NCBI GenBank assembly: GCA_946410085.1
Contig: CAMJZA010000004.1
Span: 34,723-98,722 of the forward strand
Direction of reading: 5' to 3'
From: an uncultured Treponema sp.
Lineage (GTDB): Bacteria > Spirochaetota > Spirochaetia > Treponematales > Treponemataceae
Length of the DNA: 64,000 bases
The stretch's first letter is position 1; each line of letters begins with the position of its first letter. Shown here piece by piece: positions 50,758 through 59,858 of the stretch. Under the pieces are notes generated by a model. It ran no database searches and had not been told where the DNA came from. It saw only the letters and a list, made by a program, of their open reading frames with translations. The position numbers were made by a program, and so were the translations under genes.

Positions 50758-50841
50758 ATGCCCGCAGAAAACAAGAGCGAAATCGTACTATTCAAGACCT
50801 CAGATACGGCAGGCTCTAAAAACTTCCCCCAAAAAAGCTGA
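50758..50841 (+). pseudogene. RhuM-like N-terminal remnant
   Basis: An ATG six bases after the hsdS stop opens MPAENKSEIVLFKTSD..., which resembles the first residues of RhuM-family proteins often found in type I restriction operons. It stops after 27 residues. The rest of the gene (normally about 300 residues) is missing. It marks the 3' edge of the island. Confidence 0.4.
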
Positions 50842-50929
50842 ATTCTGCTAAAATGGCAGGTCTCCGATTCATCAAAAAAACGTTTTTGTGACAAAATACT
50901 ACAAGCTCCCCTGCTGCGTTTCTGCTATA

Positions 50930-51062
50930 TTCGTGCCATAAGGTTGCTGCAAAGAGCCCGGGCTCAGCTTTCGGGACACGCCCGACCTTACGCGCGCGCT
51001 GGATGCACCGGCTCCATCATTCCGGTACAAAAGCAGAAAACTGGCCCTACCGGGCCAAAGGA
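50930..51062 (+). promoter_or_regulatory. Structured GC-rich leader of the DUF4469 gene
   Basis: GC content rises sharply here, marking the end of the island. A TATATT hexamer near 50926 may be the -10. The leader contains the palindrome GAGCCCGGGCTC and, directly before the ribosome-binding site, a hairpin GGCCC-TACC-GGGCC at about 51047-51060. The function is not known; it may modulate translation. Confidence 0.4.
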
Positions 51063-51070
51063 GAAACACT

Positions 51071-51856
51071 ATGAATCTTACGACCCTTGCAGCCGAAGAG
51101 GCTGACTACAAATCCGGCAGCCTGCCGGTCGCCCTGTATCCCAACGCCATGCGGCGAGAGAAGGACGAAAGACAGACCTTCTATGCACGCCCCATCATCC
51201 GCGAGCATCTTACCATGGACGACATAGCGAGCGACATGGTGGTTGCCGGCGTAAACGGCGGCATGACCCGCGAGCAGATTGTCTCCATCTGGAAGAACAT
51301 CAACTGTGCCGTACTTGACCGCGTTGCCAACAGCTGTGCGGTTGATACGGGACTGTGCCGGTGTTCCACCAGGATTACCGGCAGTTTTGAAAGGGACAAC
51401 GAGGAGTTCAGCCGGAAGCGCCACAGCATAGGCATGGCCTTCCACACCAGCAGGACGGTGCATGAGAAGCTGAACGAACTGAACGTTGTCATCCGGCAGG
51501 GAAATTCCATACGGCCTCAGATTGCAGACGTCCGTGACCTGGAGTCAGACAGCTCTGAGTTCCTTACTCCGGGCGGTTTCCTTGAGATAACGGGAAGCAA
51601 CCTTGCACTCTTGGGCGAGGATGAAAGCGTCGGCCTGTACTTTGAGAACGAGGATAATCCTGAAAAAACGGTTGTCCTCAGTGCAAAAAAGATGGGTACG
51701 AACAGTGCTTCCAAGCTCGCCTGCGTTGTCCCCGCGACACTCGCCGAAGGCAGCTACCGCATTAAGGTCGTAACCCAGTTTACCCGTACAAGGGTACAGC
51801 GGAAGGAACCCCAGTCATTCACCTTTGACCGGCCCCTTCTGGTAGCCTCCGCCTGA
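51071..51856 (+). CDS. DUF4469 (Ig-like) domain protein
   Basis: This 261-residue protein has an N-terminal HU/IHF-like region (HLTMDDIASDMVVAGVNGGM) and a C-terminal DUF4469 Ig-like domain (LTPGGFLEITGSNLALLGED, VVLSAKKM, LAEGSYRIKVVTQFT). Such proteins are frequent in spirochaetes and Bacteroidetes; the HU part suggests DNA binding, but this is not demonstrated. AAAGGAG precedes the ATG. A strong terminator follows at 51870-51911, so it is monocistronic. Confidence 0.82.
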   Translation: MNLTTLAAEEADYKSGSLPVALYPNAMRREKDERQTFYARPIIREHLTMDDIASDMVVAGVNGGMTREQIVSIWKNINCAVLDRVANSCAVDTGLCRCSTRITGSFERDNEEFSRKRHSIGMAFHTSRTVHEKLNELNVVIRQGNSIRPQIADVRDLESDSSEFLTPGGFLEITGSNLALLGEDESVGLYFENEDNPEKTVVLSAKKMGTNSASKLACVVPATLAEGSYRIKVVTQFTRTRVQRKEPQSFTFDRPLLVASA

Positions 51857-51869
51857 GATTAAACTGCTC

Positions 51870-51911
51870 CTGCCGTTGCCGGGTGTACTGCCCGGCAACG
51901 GCAGTTTTTTT
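51870..51911 (+). terminator. Strong rho-independent terminator
   Basis: A perfect 14-bp stem (51870-51883 with 51891-51904, CTGCCGTTGCCGGG) with a 7-base loop is followed by seven T residues, 14 bases after the DUF4469 stop. Confidence 0.92.
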
Positions 51912-52076
51912 GCTGTCCATGCTTGTCATATATCAATTTTTCCCGATATCGACATTTTTTGTGCGGAAGGGCGCAGCCTGCCCTCCGCTTCCCCCTGCGG
52001 TCCGGCCGCCTCGCCCCAGCTTGCCACGACGCTACGCCCCTGCTATGGACGTGTGTATTTCAAAAAAAGTGCATAT

Positions 52077-52121
52077 ACTTCGATTTTTTTTGTTGTTTAT
52101 CCAGAAATGTCGTGATATAAT
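52077..52121 (+). promoter_or_regulatory. Arabinofuranosidase promoter with CGAT/T-tract element
   Basis: TTCGATTTTTTTTG lies at 52079-52092; TTGTTT (52093-52098), 17 bases, TATAAT (52116-52121), then 7 bases and the ATG at 52129. The C of CGAT is exactly 12 bases upstream of the first -35 base, as at the GH43 gene. The short distance to the ATG suggests a leaderless mRNA. The remaining DNA at 51912-52076 is GC-rich with a CGATATCGACATTTTTT stretch near 51952. Confidence 0.65.
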
Positions 52122-52128
52122 ACAAGGT

Positions 52129-53625
52129 ATGGAAACGAAAATCACGGTAGTAAAGGACTTCAAGAAAGGCGAGGTCGATCCGAACCTTTTCAGCTCGTTC
52201 ATAGAGCATCTGGGACGCGCAGTATACACCGGCATTTACGAGCCGGGCCATCCCGATGCAGACGAGCAGGGCTTCCGCAGGGATGTCATCAGCATGGTCA
52301 AGGACCTCGGCGTTTCGCTCGTCCGTTACCCGGGCGGCAACTTCCTGTCCGGCTACGACTGGCGCAACGGCATCGGTCCGCGGGACAAGCGGCCTGTCAG
52401 GCTTGACCGGGCCTGGCACACGATCGAGCCGAACGAAATCGGCATTGACGAGTTCTACGACTGGAGCTGCAAGGCGGGAACGCAGATTATGGGTGCCGTC
52501 AACATGGGCACCGGTACGCCCCAGGACGCAGGTGACCTGGTGGAATACTGCAACTTCCCCGGCGGAACGTACTGGAGCGACCTGCGCGCCGCAAACGGCC
52601 ACAAGGCGCCCTACGGCATCAAGACCTGGTGCGTCGGCAACGAGATGGACGGCCCCTGGCAGATCGGCCATCTGAACGCGGACGACTACGGCAAGAAGGC
52701 CCTTGAGACGGCCAAAATCATGAAGTGGACGGACGACAGCATCAAGCTGGTCGTCTGCGGCAGCGCGACGACGAGTCAGCCTACCTACCCCTCATGGGAC
52801 CGCACGGTGCTGGAACACACCTACGAGCTGGTGGACTACATGTCGATCCACCGCTACTACGAGAACTACGGCAACGACGACGACTTCCTCGCTTCCTTTG
52901 CGGACATGGACGACTTCATCAAGACTTCCTGCGCGACGCTCGACTACGTCAAGGCCGTCAAGCGCAGCAGGAAGACGATGTACCTGTCCTTTGACGAGTG
53001 GAACGTCTGGTACCAGCAGAAGCAGGAGGCCCACCCCTGGCAGAAGGCTCCCCGCATCCTTGAGGACCACTATTCCCTGCTGGACGCCCTCGTGTTCGGC
53101 GGCCTTGCAATCACGCTGCTGAACCATGCCGACCGCGTGAAGGTCGCCTGCCTTGCCCAGCTGGTCAACGTCATTGCCCCGATTTTTACCGAACCGGGCA
53201 AGGGTGCCTACAAGCAGGCAATCTACTTCCCCTTCCGCGACGTCTCGCTCTACGGCCGCGGTACCGCACTGGCGCCGGTCGTCAAGACGGCGAACAAGGT
53301 TACGGACAAGTACGGCGAAGTTCCTGCCGTCATCTTTGCTGCCGTGCACAATGAGGAAGCCGGGGAGCTTTCGCTCTTTGCCCTCAATACGAGTAAGACG
53401 GAAGCCTCCCGTACCGAAATCAACCTGATGGAATTCGGCAGGGCGCAGATGACGGACCGGACGGAACTGTGCGGGGCGGACCTGAACGCAAGGAACTCGC
53501 TCGAAGCGCCCGATGCGGTCAAGCCCGCTCCGGTTCCGGTCTCGCAGGGCGACGGTGCACGGTTCACGCTGGACCTCAAGCCCGCTTCGTGGAATGTGCT
53601 GCGCTTTAAGGTCGGCGGAAAGTAA
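52129..53625 (+). CDS. Alpha-L-arabinofuranosidase, GH51
   Basis: This 498-residue protein is a retaining arabinofuranosidase that removes arabinose from arabinan or arabino-oligosaccharides. The acid/base Glu lies in WCVGNEMDG (about residue 175) and the nucleophile Glu in LSFDEWNVW (about 290); VRYPGGNFLSGYDW is another family landmark. No signal peptide is present, so it is cytoplasmic and acts on imported oligosaccharides. It is upstream of the convergent ABC transporter operon and shares a promoter element with it. I chose the ATG at 52129. Confidence 0.95.
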   Translation: METKITVVKDFKKGEVDPNLFSSFIEHLGRAVYTGIYEPGHPDADEQGFRRDVISMVKDLGVSLVRYPGGNFLSGYDWRNGIGPRDKRPVRLDRAWHTIEPNEIGIDEFYDWSCKAGTQIMGAVNMGTGTPQDAGDLVEYCNFPGGTYWSDLRAANGHKAPYGIKTWCVGNEMDGPWQIGHLNADDYGKKALETAKIMKWTDDSIKLVVCGSATTSQPTYPSWDRTVLEHTYELVDYMSIHRYYENYGNDDDFLASFADMDDFIKTSCATLDYVKAVKRSRKTMYLSFDEWNVWYQQKQEAHPWQKAPRILEDHYSLLDALVFGGLAITLLNHADRVKVACLAQLVNVIAPIFTEPGKGAYKQAIYFPFRDVSLYGRGTALAPVVKTANKVTDKYGEVPAVIFAAVHNEEAGELSLFALNTSKTEASRTEINLMEFGRAQMTDRTELCGADLNARNSLEAPDAVKPAPVPVSQGDGARFTLDLKPASWNVLRFKVGGK

Positions 53626-53696
53626 CGGGAACGCAGCAGGATAGTACGCTGGCACGATAATACGATAGTACAGCCTGTAACGGACTGAAAAAGACG

Positions 53697-53735
53697 GGGT
53701 GCGGGAAAGCGGCAGGTCTTTCCCGCACCCTTTTT
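53697..53735 (+). terminator. Terminator of the GH51 gene
   Basis: A 13-bp perfect stem (GGGTGCGGGAAAG, 53697-53709 with 53718-53730) and five T residues. Confidence 0.9.
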
Positions 53736-53810
53736 GTTCATGCCGGGCTTTGCTGTCCGTCCAGGGGACAAACGCTCTGCATCGAAAGAGGGGAATCTGG
53801 CCCGGGGTAT

Positions 53811-53854
53811 AAAAAAAAGGCCGTCCCCGGAAGCGGAGGTTTTCCGGGAACGGC
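53811..53854 (-). terminator. Terminator of the arabinan ABC operon
   Basis: On the minus strand an 11-bp stem (53854-53844 with 53830-53820) is followed by eight T residues. It ends the permease operon from the other side of the convergent gap. The stretch 53855-54059 shows nothing else recognisable. Confidence 0.88.
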
Positions 53855-54059
53855 AGGAAAAAAGAGGTTCACGTGCGGCAGTTTCAGAGGGTCCGCTGCG
53901 GCGGTGCTGCAGGGACTTCCGGAAGCTGCCGTATTTTTTTCATGCAGGAACCTGTTCCGGTTCTGCCCTGAAAATACAGAGAAAAACGGGGGCAGGCAGG
54001 AGATCCGGTCCCCGTGCGGAAAACAGGCGTGTGGGCGGTCCTGTTCCCGCGTATATCTT

Positions 54060-54995
54060 TCAGCCCTTCACCGCGCCGACGGTCATGCCGCCGATGAAGT
54101 AGCGCTGGAAAGCAAAGAAGACGACCAGCAGGGGAATGACCGAGAAGCAGGAACCTGCAATCAGAAGGTCATAGTTGTTCCCGTAGGGGGTCATCAGCGT
54201 GTTCAGGCCGATCGGCAGCGTGAACTTGGAAGGATTCCGGTACACGAGCATGGGCCAGAGCATGTCGTTCCAGGTACCCATCGCCGATAGGATTGCCATT
54301 GCACCGAAGGCGGGCTTGGTCAGCGGCAGCATGATCGTGAAGCAGATGCGGTATTCGTTGGCACCGTCAATGCGGCCCGCGTCCAGCAGTTCATGGGGCA
54401 GGCCGATCATGAACTGGCGGAAGAAGAATATCGTTCCCGCTCCGCAGATTCCCGGCAGGATGACGCCCGCCGTCGTGTTGATCAGCCTGAGCCCGATCAT
54501 TTCCTGATAGAGGGGGAGCATGAGGATGACGCCCGGCACCATCATCGTTGCGATGACGATGAAGAAAAGGGGATTCCGCAGCTTGAAGTCGTACATCGAA
54601 AGCCCGTAGGCGACCAGGTAGCAGAAGAAGAGCTGGAGGCAGACGCTTATGATGGTCAGGAAGAGGCTGTTCTTGTACCACATGAAGTAGCTGTGCGGTA
54701 TCCGGGTCCAGCTGCCGTCCTTCATCGCTTTCTGCGTGAACAGGTAGATGTAGTTGTCCAGCGAAAGGCCCCGGGGATCGGGGTTCAGGTTGAGCCCGTA
54801 GCGCATCAGCTCCTGTCCCGGCCGGAAGGAAGCGAGGAAGGCTGCCAGCAGGGGGTAGAGGATCAGGAGGCTGAGCACGATGAACAGCAGCATGGAAAAG
54901 GTCGTCAGCAGGGTGCTTTCCGTCCGCATGCTGCCGTGCCGGCCGTCTTTTTTGACCGGAAGCAGTCCGGCCTGCTTTTCAGAATTGTCAGACAT
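54060..54995 (-). CDS. Arabino-oligosaccharide ABC transporter permease (MalG type)
   Basis: This 311-residue protein starts at the ATG at 54995 (AAGGAG upstream). It has six transmembrane helices and the EAA loop AGRIDGANEYRICFTIMLPL. The first 40 residues are a soluble extension. It is the last gene of the three-gene operon, 2 bases after the MalF-type gene. The substrate is inferred from the flanking GH51 and GH43 genes. Confidence 0.92.
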   Translation of the reverse strand: MSDNSEKQAGLLPVKKDGRHGSMRTESTLLTTFSMLLFIVLSLLILYPLLAAFLASFRPGQELMRYGLNLNPDPRGLSLDNYIYLFTQKAMKDGSWTRIPHSYFMWYKNSLFLTIISVCLQLFFCYLVAYGLSMYDFKLRNPLFFIVIATMMVPGVILMLPLYQEMIGLRLINTTAGVILPGICGAGTIFFFRQFMIGLPHELLDAGRIDGANEYRICFTIMLPLTKPAFGAMAILSAMGTWNDMLWPMLVYRNPSKFTLPIGLNTLMTPYGNNYDLLIAGSCFSVIPLLVVFFAFQRYFIGGMTVGAVKG

Positions 54996-54997
54996 AC

Positions 54998-55900
54998 TTA
55001 CTGCTCCTTCTTGAAGGTTCCGCTTATCGTAAGCTGGATAAAGTTGATGGTCAGTGCAATGATCAGAAGCACGATTCCTACTGCACTCGCGTAACCCATC
55101 TGGTTGCGCTCGATTCCGCGCCGGTAGAGGTAGCCGACGATCGTCAGGCCGATGTTTTTGGGAGAACTGTTGCCGCCCCACATCATGTAGCTTTCAAGGA
55201 ACATCGCAAGGCCCGCGTAGATGCTTATCGTGAGGACGTAAATCCAGGTCGGCTTGAGCAGGGGCAGGGTGATGAGGCAGAACTTCTGCCAGCGGGTTGC
55301 CCCGTCTATGTCGGCGGCCTCGTAGAGGGAATCGTCTATCCCCTGCAGGCCGGACAGGAAGTAGAGCATGTTCACGCCGGTCCAGCGCCAGCAGCAGAGC
55401 AGGACCATGGCGAACCAGCCCGTTGCATAGCCCTTGAGCCACTTGATTGAAGGATAGCCGAAGGCGTGAAGCAGCCGGTTGGCGGTGGACCCGTCCAGTT
55501 CGCTGAACATGAAGCCGAAGATCATGCCCGCGACGGCGACCGAGGTCAGCGCGGGTATATAGAGAATCGCCTTGAATGTCGTCTTCCCCTTCAGGAACGC
55601 GCTGTTCAGGATGCTCGCGAAGAGCATGGGGAAGGGAATCAGCAGGGCGCAGGTGATTACCGTATAAATGAAGCTGTTCTTTATGGCAAGATGGAAGGTC
55701 TTGTCCTTGAGGAGCTTCGTATAGTTCCCGAGCCCTATCCATTTTATCTCGCCGGGAAGGATGCTCTGGAAGCTCATCATGATGGAGCTTATGAAGGGGT
55801 AAATCCAGAACACGAGGAAGGTGATGATGAAAGGCAGGACAAAGACGTAGGGGGCGACCTTCCACGAGTATACGAAACTGGAGAGCCTGTTTTTTTTCAT
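54998..55900 (-). CDS. Arabino-oligosaccharide ABC transporter permease (MalF type)
   Basis: This 300-residue protein starts at the ATG at 55900 (AAGGAG upstream), with six transmembrane helices and the EAA loop AADIDGATRWQKFCLITLPLL. It forms the channel with the downstream permease. A terminator-like hairpin (55921-55974) separates it from the binding-protein gene. No ATPase gene is present, so a shared ATPase elsewhere is expected. Confidence 0.92.
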   Translation of the reverse strand: MKKNRLSSFVYSWKVAPYVFVLPFIITFLVFWIYPFISSIMMSFQSILPGEIKWIGLGNYTKLLKDKTFHLAIKNSFIYTVITCALLIPFPMLFASILNSAFLKGKTTFKAILYIPALTSVAVAGMIFGFMFSELDGSTANRLLHAFGYPSIKWLKGYATGWFAMVLLCCWRWTGVNMLYFLSGLQGIDDSLYEAADIDGATRWQKFCLITLPLLKPTWIYVLTISIYAGLAMFLESYMMWGGNSSPKNIGLTIVGYLYRRGIERNQMGYASAVGIVLLIIALTINFIQLTISGTFKKEQ

Positions 55901-55920
55901 TGCACGTAAACTCCTTGGGC

Positions 55921-55974
55921 AAAAAAAGCGGGCCGGAAAAACTGCCGGGTGAACCGGATGCTGTCCGGCCCGCT
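55921..55974 (-). terminator. Intercistronic (partial) terminator
   Basis: On the minus strand AGCGGGCCGGA pairs perfectly with TCCGGCCCGCT (11 bp, 26-base loop) and is followed by T residues, between the binding-protein stop and the MalF-type start. It probably limits read-through into the permeases. Confidence 0.75.
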
Positions 55975-56043
55975 GCATCCATTGTCGCAGGCGGGCTTCG
56001 GGAGTTCCGCCTGCACATTCTCGTACTGTCGGTTAGTGTCCGA

Positions 56044-57447
56044 TTACTGTTCGATGTCTATCTCGTCCTGGGCAGCCTGCAGTTCGGAGTCAACGTCGGC
56101 TCCGTTCTCAAGGCAGTTGTTCAGGACGTTCAGGTTGATCTGCTCGTTGATCGTGGAGCTGATTGCAACGGCCTTGATGCCGCCGATCTCGCTCTTGACC
56201 TCGTTCAGGGTATCGAACGGATTGTTCCTGAAGTACTGCACGTACTTGTTGTCCGGGTTGTGCGTGATGGACTTGTCCTGCCAGAGGTCGGTGTTGACCG
56301 GGTCGAATCCGAGGATTTCCCAGATGCGCTTTTCGGCAGACAGGGAAAGCTTGGCGAACACGACGAACTCTGCTGCAAGCTCCTTGTTCTTGGACTGGAG
56401 CGAGACGACGGTTCCGGTTCCGCCGATACCGACGGAGCGGGGCTGTCCTGCCTTGTAGACGGGACAGGGAGCGATGGCCCAGTTGCCCTTCTGGTCGGGG
56501 ATGTAGTTCAGGAAGCGGCTCATGTACCAGAGTGCCTTGGGGAAGGCGACGACGTCTTCGGCTCCGACGGTCTGATAGCCGGCCTCGGTATCGATCTGTC
56601 CGCCCGGGGTGACGTAGGCAAAGCCCTCGTCGATCCAGCGCTGCTGCATCTTGATCATGTCGGCGACACCGTTGATGCGGATGTCGGCATGGCCGTTCGC
56701 ATCGGTCCAGTCCTGCTTGTTTTCGGCCATGGACAGCCAGAGCCAGTCGGTTCCGCCCGTGTCAACGCCGGTAAACTTCTTGCCGGTTGCCTTGGTGTAC
56801 TTGATGCCGGCCTTTTCAAAGTCATCCCAGGTCTTGATCGTCCTGTAGTCGATTCCGACGGCTTCCAGGGCCTTTGCGTCATAGTACATGACCGTTGCAC
56901 CGACGTGGAAGGGAATGCCGTAGTGCTTGCCCTTGCTTCCGTAGATGTCAAGGCGGGACTGGACGACATTACCCTTATAGGGTTCAATATACTTGTCCAT
57001 CTCGACGAACTGGACATTGCCCTGCATGAAGTTGGGGAACTGTCCGATTTCAATGTCGCAGATGTCCGGCGCACCCGTACCGGTCTGGTTGGCCATGATC
57101 ATCTTGTTGTGCATGTCACCGTAGGGATAGGTGACGAAGGTAATCTGAATCTGCCGGTCGGGATTTGCCTTGTTCCACTCTTCGAGCATGGCGGCGTAGT
57201 GCTGGCTGTGCAGGTCAACGAAGGTCCACAGTTCCATTTTGGTTCCGCTGGCAGGTCCGACGGTAGAGATTGCATCGGGCTGGATTTCATCTGCGGCCGG
57301 GGCCTCGCTGCCTGATGAGGCTGTGCCTGATGAAGGGCTGCTGCTTCCGGCAGTGGACGTGCCCTTGCCGGAGCAGGAACTGAGTGCACCCATAAGCAGT
57401 GCGCCCGCAGCAAGCGCAGCTGTCATGCTTCCAAGAGTTCTTTTCAT
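56044..57447 (-). CDS. ABC transporter substrate-binding lipoprotein, probably for arabino-oligosaccharides
   Basis: This 467-residue protein starts at the ATG at 57447 with GGAGGAAA upstream. The signal peptide ends in LSSC (lipobox), followed by a Ser/Thr/Gly-rich tether. The mature part is a solute-binding family 1 fold (MELWTFVDLHSQHYAAML, WNKANPDRQIQI, GAPDICDIEIGQF). The context between GH51 and GH43 genes supports arabinan-derived ligands. The promoter lies at 57510-57568 with the same CGAT element as the enzyme genes. Confidence 0.92.
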   Translation of the reverse strand: MKRTLGSMTAALAAGALLMGALSSCSGKGTSTAGSSSPSSGTASSGSEAPAADEIQPDAISTVGPASGTKMELWTFVDLHSQHYAAMLEEWNKANPDRQIQITFVTYPYGDMHNKMIMANQTGTGAPDICDIEIGQFPNFMQGNVQFVEMDKYIEPYKGNVVQSRLDIYGSKGKHYGIPFHVGATVMYYDAKALEAVGIDYRTIKTWDDFEKAGIKYTKATGKKFTGVDTGGTDWLWLSMAENKQDWTDANGHADIRINGVADMIKMQQRWIDEGFAYVTPGGQIDTEAGYQTVGAEDVVAFPKALWYMSRFLNYIPDQKGNWAIAPCPVYKAGQPRSVGIGGTGTVVSLQSKNKELAAEFVVFAKLSLSAEKRIWEILGFDPVNTDLWQDKSITHNPDNKYVQYFRNNPFDTLNEVKSEIGGIKAVAISSTINEQINLNVLNNCLENGADVDSELQAAQDEIDIEQ

Positions 57448-57506
57448 ATATTTCCTCCATACGTTACTGTTGCGTACTCTGCAACTTGGATAACTGTATG
57501 TAGGAT

Positions 57507-57568
57507 ACAACGGGATAGTTGATTTGTCAAACGAAAAAAAAAGATAAATAACAAAAAAAATCGATACG
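57507..57568 (-). promoter_or_regulatory. Binding-protein promoter with distal CGAT/T-tract element
   Basis: On the minus strand TTGACA (57530-57525), 17 bases, TATCCT (57507-57502 region). CGTATCGATTTTTTTT lies upstream (57568-57553). The C of CGAT is 33 bases before the -35, 21 bases (two helical turns) further than in the other two promoters, and the gap is also T-rich. Two further AT-rich candidates, including AAATCGATGCATTTTG at 57610-57625, lie in this divergent region. Confidence 0.6.
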
Positions 57569-57692
57569 CTTTTTGCCGGGACGCGCTACTTATAGGTAAA
57601 ATTCCCTAGAAATCGATGCATTTTGCTAAAATATGTGGCTTTATAAGGCTAATTAGGTAAATAAACCTGTATGTATCAGAAAAATATAATGA

Positions 57693-57737
57693 ACATCGAT
57701 TTTTTTAATTGACAATCAGCGGAAGCCGCCGTACCAT
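57693..57737 (+). promoter_or_regulatory. GH43 promoter with CGAT/T-tract element
   Basis: ACATCGATTTTTTTAA (57693-57708), TTGACA (57709-57714), 17 bases, TACCAT (57732-57737). The C of CGAT is 12 bases upstream of the -35, as at the GH51 gene. AGGAG then precedes the GTG start at 57755. Confidence 0.65.
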
Positions 57738-57754
57738 AGCGTCAGGAGCTGCAT

Positions 57755-59737
57755 GTGCGGAACGTAAGAGACGTAAAAGGAAGAGCCGTAAAAGATGGAA
57801 CCGTGCTGGCGGGAGGGCTTCTCCTCTGCCTGCTGGGCGTGAGCCTGGCTTCCTGCGGAAAGGAAGTGATACCGGAGGCGACGCTGACCCGACCGGAGCC
57901 GATGAGCGGCGAGAGCGTCAGAAACGTTGCCCGCAGGACGGAACTGGACCCGGAAGACATCAGGGACTATTTTCCGTTAAAGGAAGACCTGCCTGAAGGC
58001 CTGCCGGGTGCTGCGGGCGGAACCTTCGTCCATGAGAAGTATGCGGGAAGCTCGCAGGCTTCGTGGAACTGCCACGACCCGCGCCTCTTTCAGGACCCGG
58101 ACAGCGGGAAGTTCTACGTGTACTCGACCGGATGGAACAACGGCTGCGATTTGCGTTCGTCCGATGACCTCATTCACTGGGCCAGGCACGGCAGTTCGCC
58201 CTTCTGGGACAGGCGCGACGTCTCGCTCGTCTACCATCACATGCACTGGGACGACGACTTCCTCAAGTGGGTCGGCTACGTGACGAACGACGGGACTTCC
58301 TACGGGACCGACTGGTACAAGCCGACATCTCGGCCCAACAGCTGGGCACCGGCGGTCGTCAAGCAGGACGGCAGGTACTATATGTTCCATGGCATCATCA
58401 CCGACAGCCTCTCCTACGCGCGGGGATTCCACCCGGCGGCGGCGATAACGCTTGCCATCGCGGACAAACCGGAGGGCCCCTTCATCCCCGCAAAGGAATA
58501 CGACCCCGGCCTCTACGCCAACTCAACGCTCGTCCGCTACGTCTGGTCCAACAAGTCTGCCCAGAATACGGAAGTCGGCTACTGGGGCTGCTGCAACACG
58601 GGGGAAGCGGGCTGGAACAGGGGATTCGGAGCGATCGACCCTGAGTTCGTGCTGGATGTTGCAACCGGAAAGCTCATGACCTACAAGATCGGCGGCAACG
58701 AGTGCTACGCCATGACCTACGGCTCATGGAAGGGCGGCATTGCGCTCGTCTACGTGGACGCACAGACATTCAAGCCCGTCGCGGTGAAAAGCGGAACTTC
58801 GACGTTCAACGGGAAGCAGTACCGGAAGGGTGACGAGATGGACGCACCGCTCGACAGCGTGGACGGCAACTGCGGGCTTCTGATTGCGGGCGGCAGCGGC
58901 GCGGCATACGAGGGGGCGCAGCTGATCTACAACAGCAGGACCGGCTGGTACTACATCTTCGTCTCCATGGGCGACCTGACATTCGAGTACCGGGTGGGCG
59001 TGGGCCGCAGCAGGAAGATAGAAGGCCCCTACCTGGACACAAGCGGCCGGGCGATGGCATTCGGTTCCGTGACCGAGGCGGAAAAGTACCACTCGGTCGG
59101 GGGAAAAATCATCGGGGCAGTCCAGCTCAGGGATGAATACGGCTTCATGTCCCCCGGCGGCCAGTCCGTCTTCCGGAGCAGGGACGGCAAGATCCTCTTC
59201 GCCTGCCACACGCGCACGAACTTCAAGGGAACCGGGGACTTCTGCCTCCAGATACGGCAGATGTTCTTCACGGACGACGGCTGGCCCGTGCTGAACCAGA
59301 ACGAATACTGGAATGACTACGGCGGGCAGGACGAGGCGCTCGCACGGCTTTCCGCAGACGACATTGCGGGCACGTATGACAGCGTCCTCACCGTGCGCGG
59401 CTCGCGCAAGGGCAGCTTCAGGACCGGCACCATAAAGGTGAACGGGATGCACGTAGACGACGCGCGGCCAACGGAGTCAAAGGAGCTCGTGCTCAACGCG
59501 GACGGGACGCTCGGCGGCGGGTACACAGGCGCGTGGAAGCTCGGAAAGGACGGCTGCACGATCACGCTCACCCTGCAGGACAAGGACGGGGACCGCATCG
59601 GCACATTCGGCGGCTATGCGCTCAGGGCATACGACTGGGCGCGGAAAGGCGCGGACTGCGGGCGGCACACGATAACCTTCACCACGGTGGACGGCAGGGA
59701 GAGCGGCGAGTACTTCTGGGGAAACAGGCGGCCGTAA
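57755..59737 (+). CDS. GH43 family lipoprotein, probable endo-arabinanase
   Basis: This 660-residue protein starts at a GTG at 57755 (the overlapping ATG at 57753 stops after four codons). The signal peptide ends in LASC (lipobox, Cys near residue 34), so it is a surface or periplasmic lipoprotein. The GH43 five-bladed propeller begins with the catalytic base in CHDPRLF and continues with NSWAPAV and AIDPEFVLDV. A C-terminal beta domain (after residue 530; GTYDSVLTVRG) is like that found after arabinan endo-1,5-alpha-L-arabinosidases. It would cut arabinan outside for import by the adjacent ABC transporter. Confidence 0.9.
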   Translation: MRNVRDVKGRAVKDGTVLAGGLLLCLLGVSLASCGKEVIPEATLTRPEPMSGESVRNVARRTELDPEDIRDYFPLKEDLPEGLPGAAGGTFVHEKYAGSSQASWNCHDPRLFQDPDSGKFYVYSTGWNNGCDLRSSDDLIHWARHGSSPFWDRRDVSLVYHHMHWDDDFLKWVGYVTNDGTSYGTDWYKPTSRPNSWAPAVVKQDGRYYMFHGIITDSLSYARGFHPAAAITLAIADKPEGPFIPAKEYDPGLYANSTLVRYVWSNKSAQNTEVGYWGCCNTGEAGWNRGFGAIDPEFVLDVATGKLMTYKIGGNECYAMTYGSWKGGIALVYVDAQTFKPVAVKSGTSTFNGKQYRKGDEMDAPLDSVDGNCGLLIAGGSGAAYEGAQLIYNSRTGWYYIFVSMGDLTFEYRVGVGRSRKIEGPYLDTSGRAMAFGSVTEAEKYHSVGGKIIGAVQLRDEYGFMSPGGQSVFRSRDGKILFACHTRTNFKGTGDFCLQIRQMFFTDDGWPVLNQNEYWNDYGGQDEALARLSADDIAGTYDSVLTVRGSRKGSFRTGTIKVNGMHVDDARPTESKELVLNADGTLGGGYTGAWKLGKDGCTITLTLQDKDGDRIGTFGGYALRAYDWARKGADCGRHTITFTTVDGRESGEYFWGNRRP

Positions 59738-59858
59738 GGGCTTCCCTGCCGCTCCGCTTCTGTCTCCCCGACTTCCTGGTTCTGTCTTACTGGCGCCGTT
59801 ACCGGAGGCGGTGGCGGTACTCTTGCCGGAGGCGGGGCAGGCGTGCTATCATCGGGGC

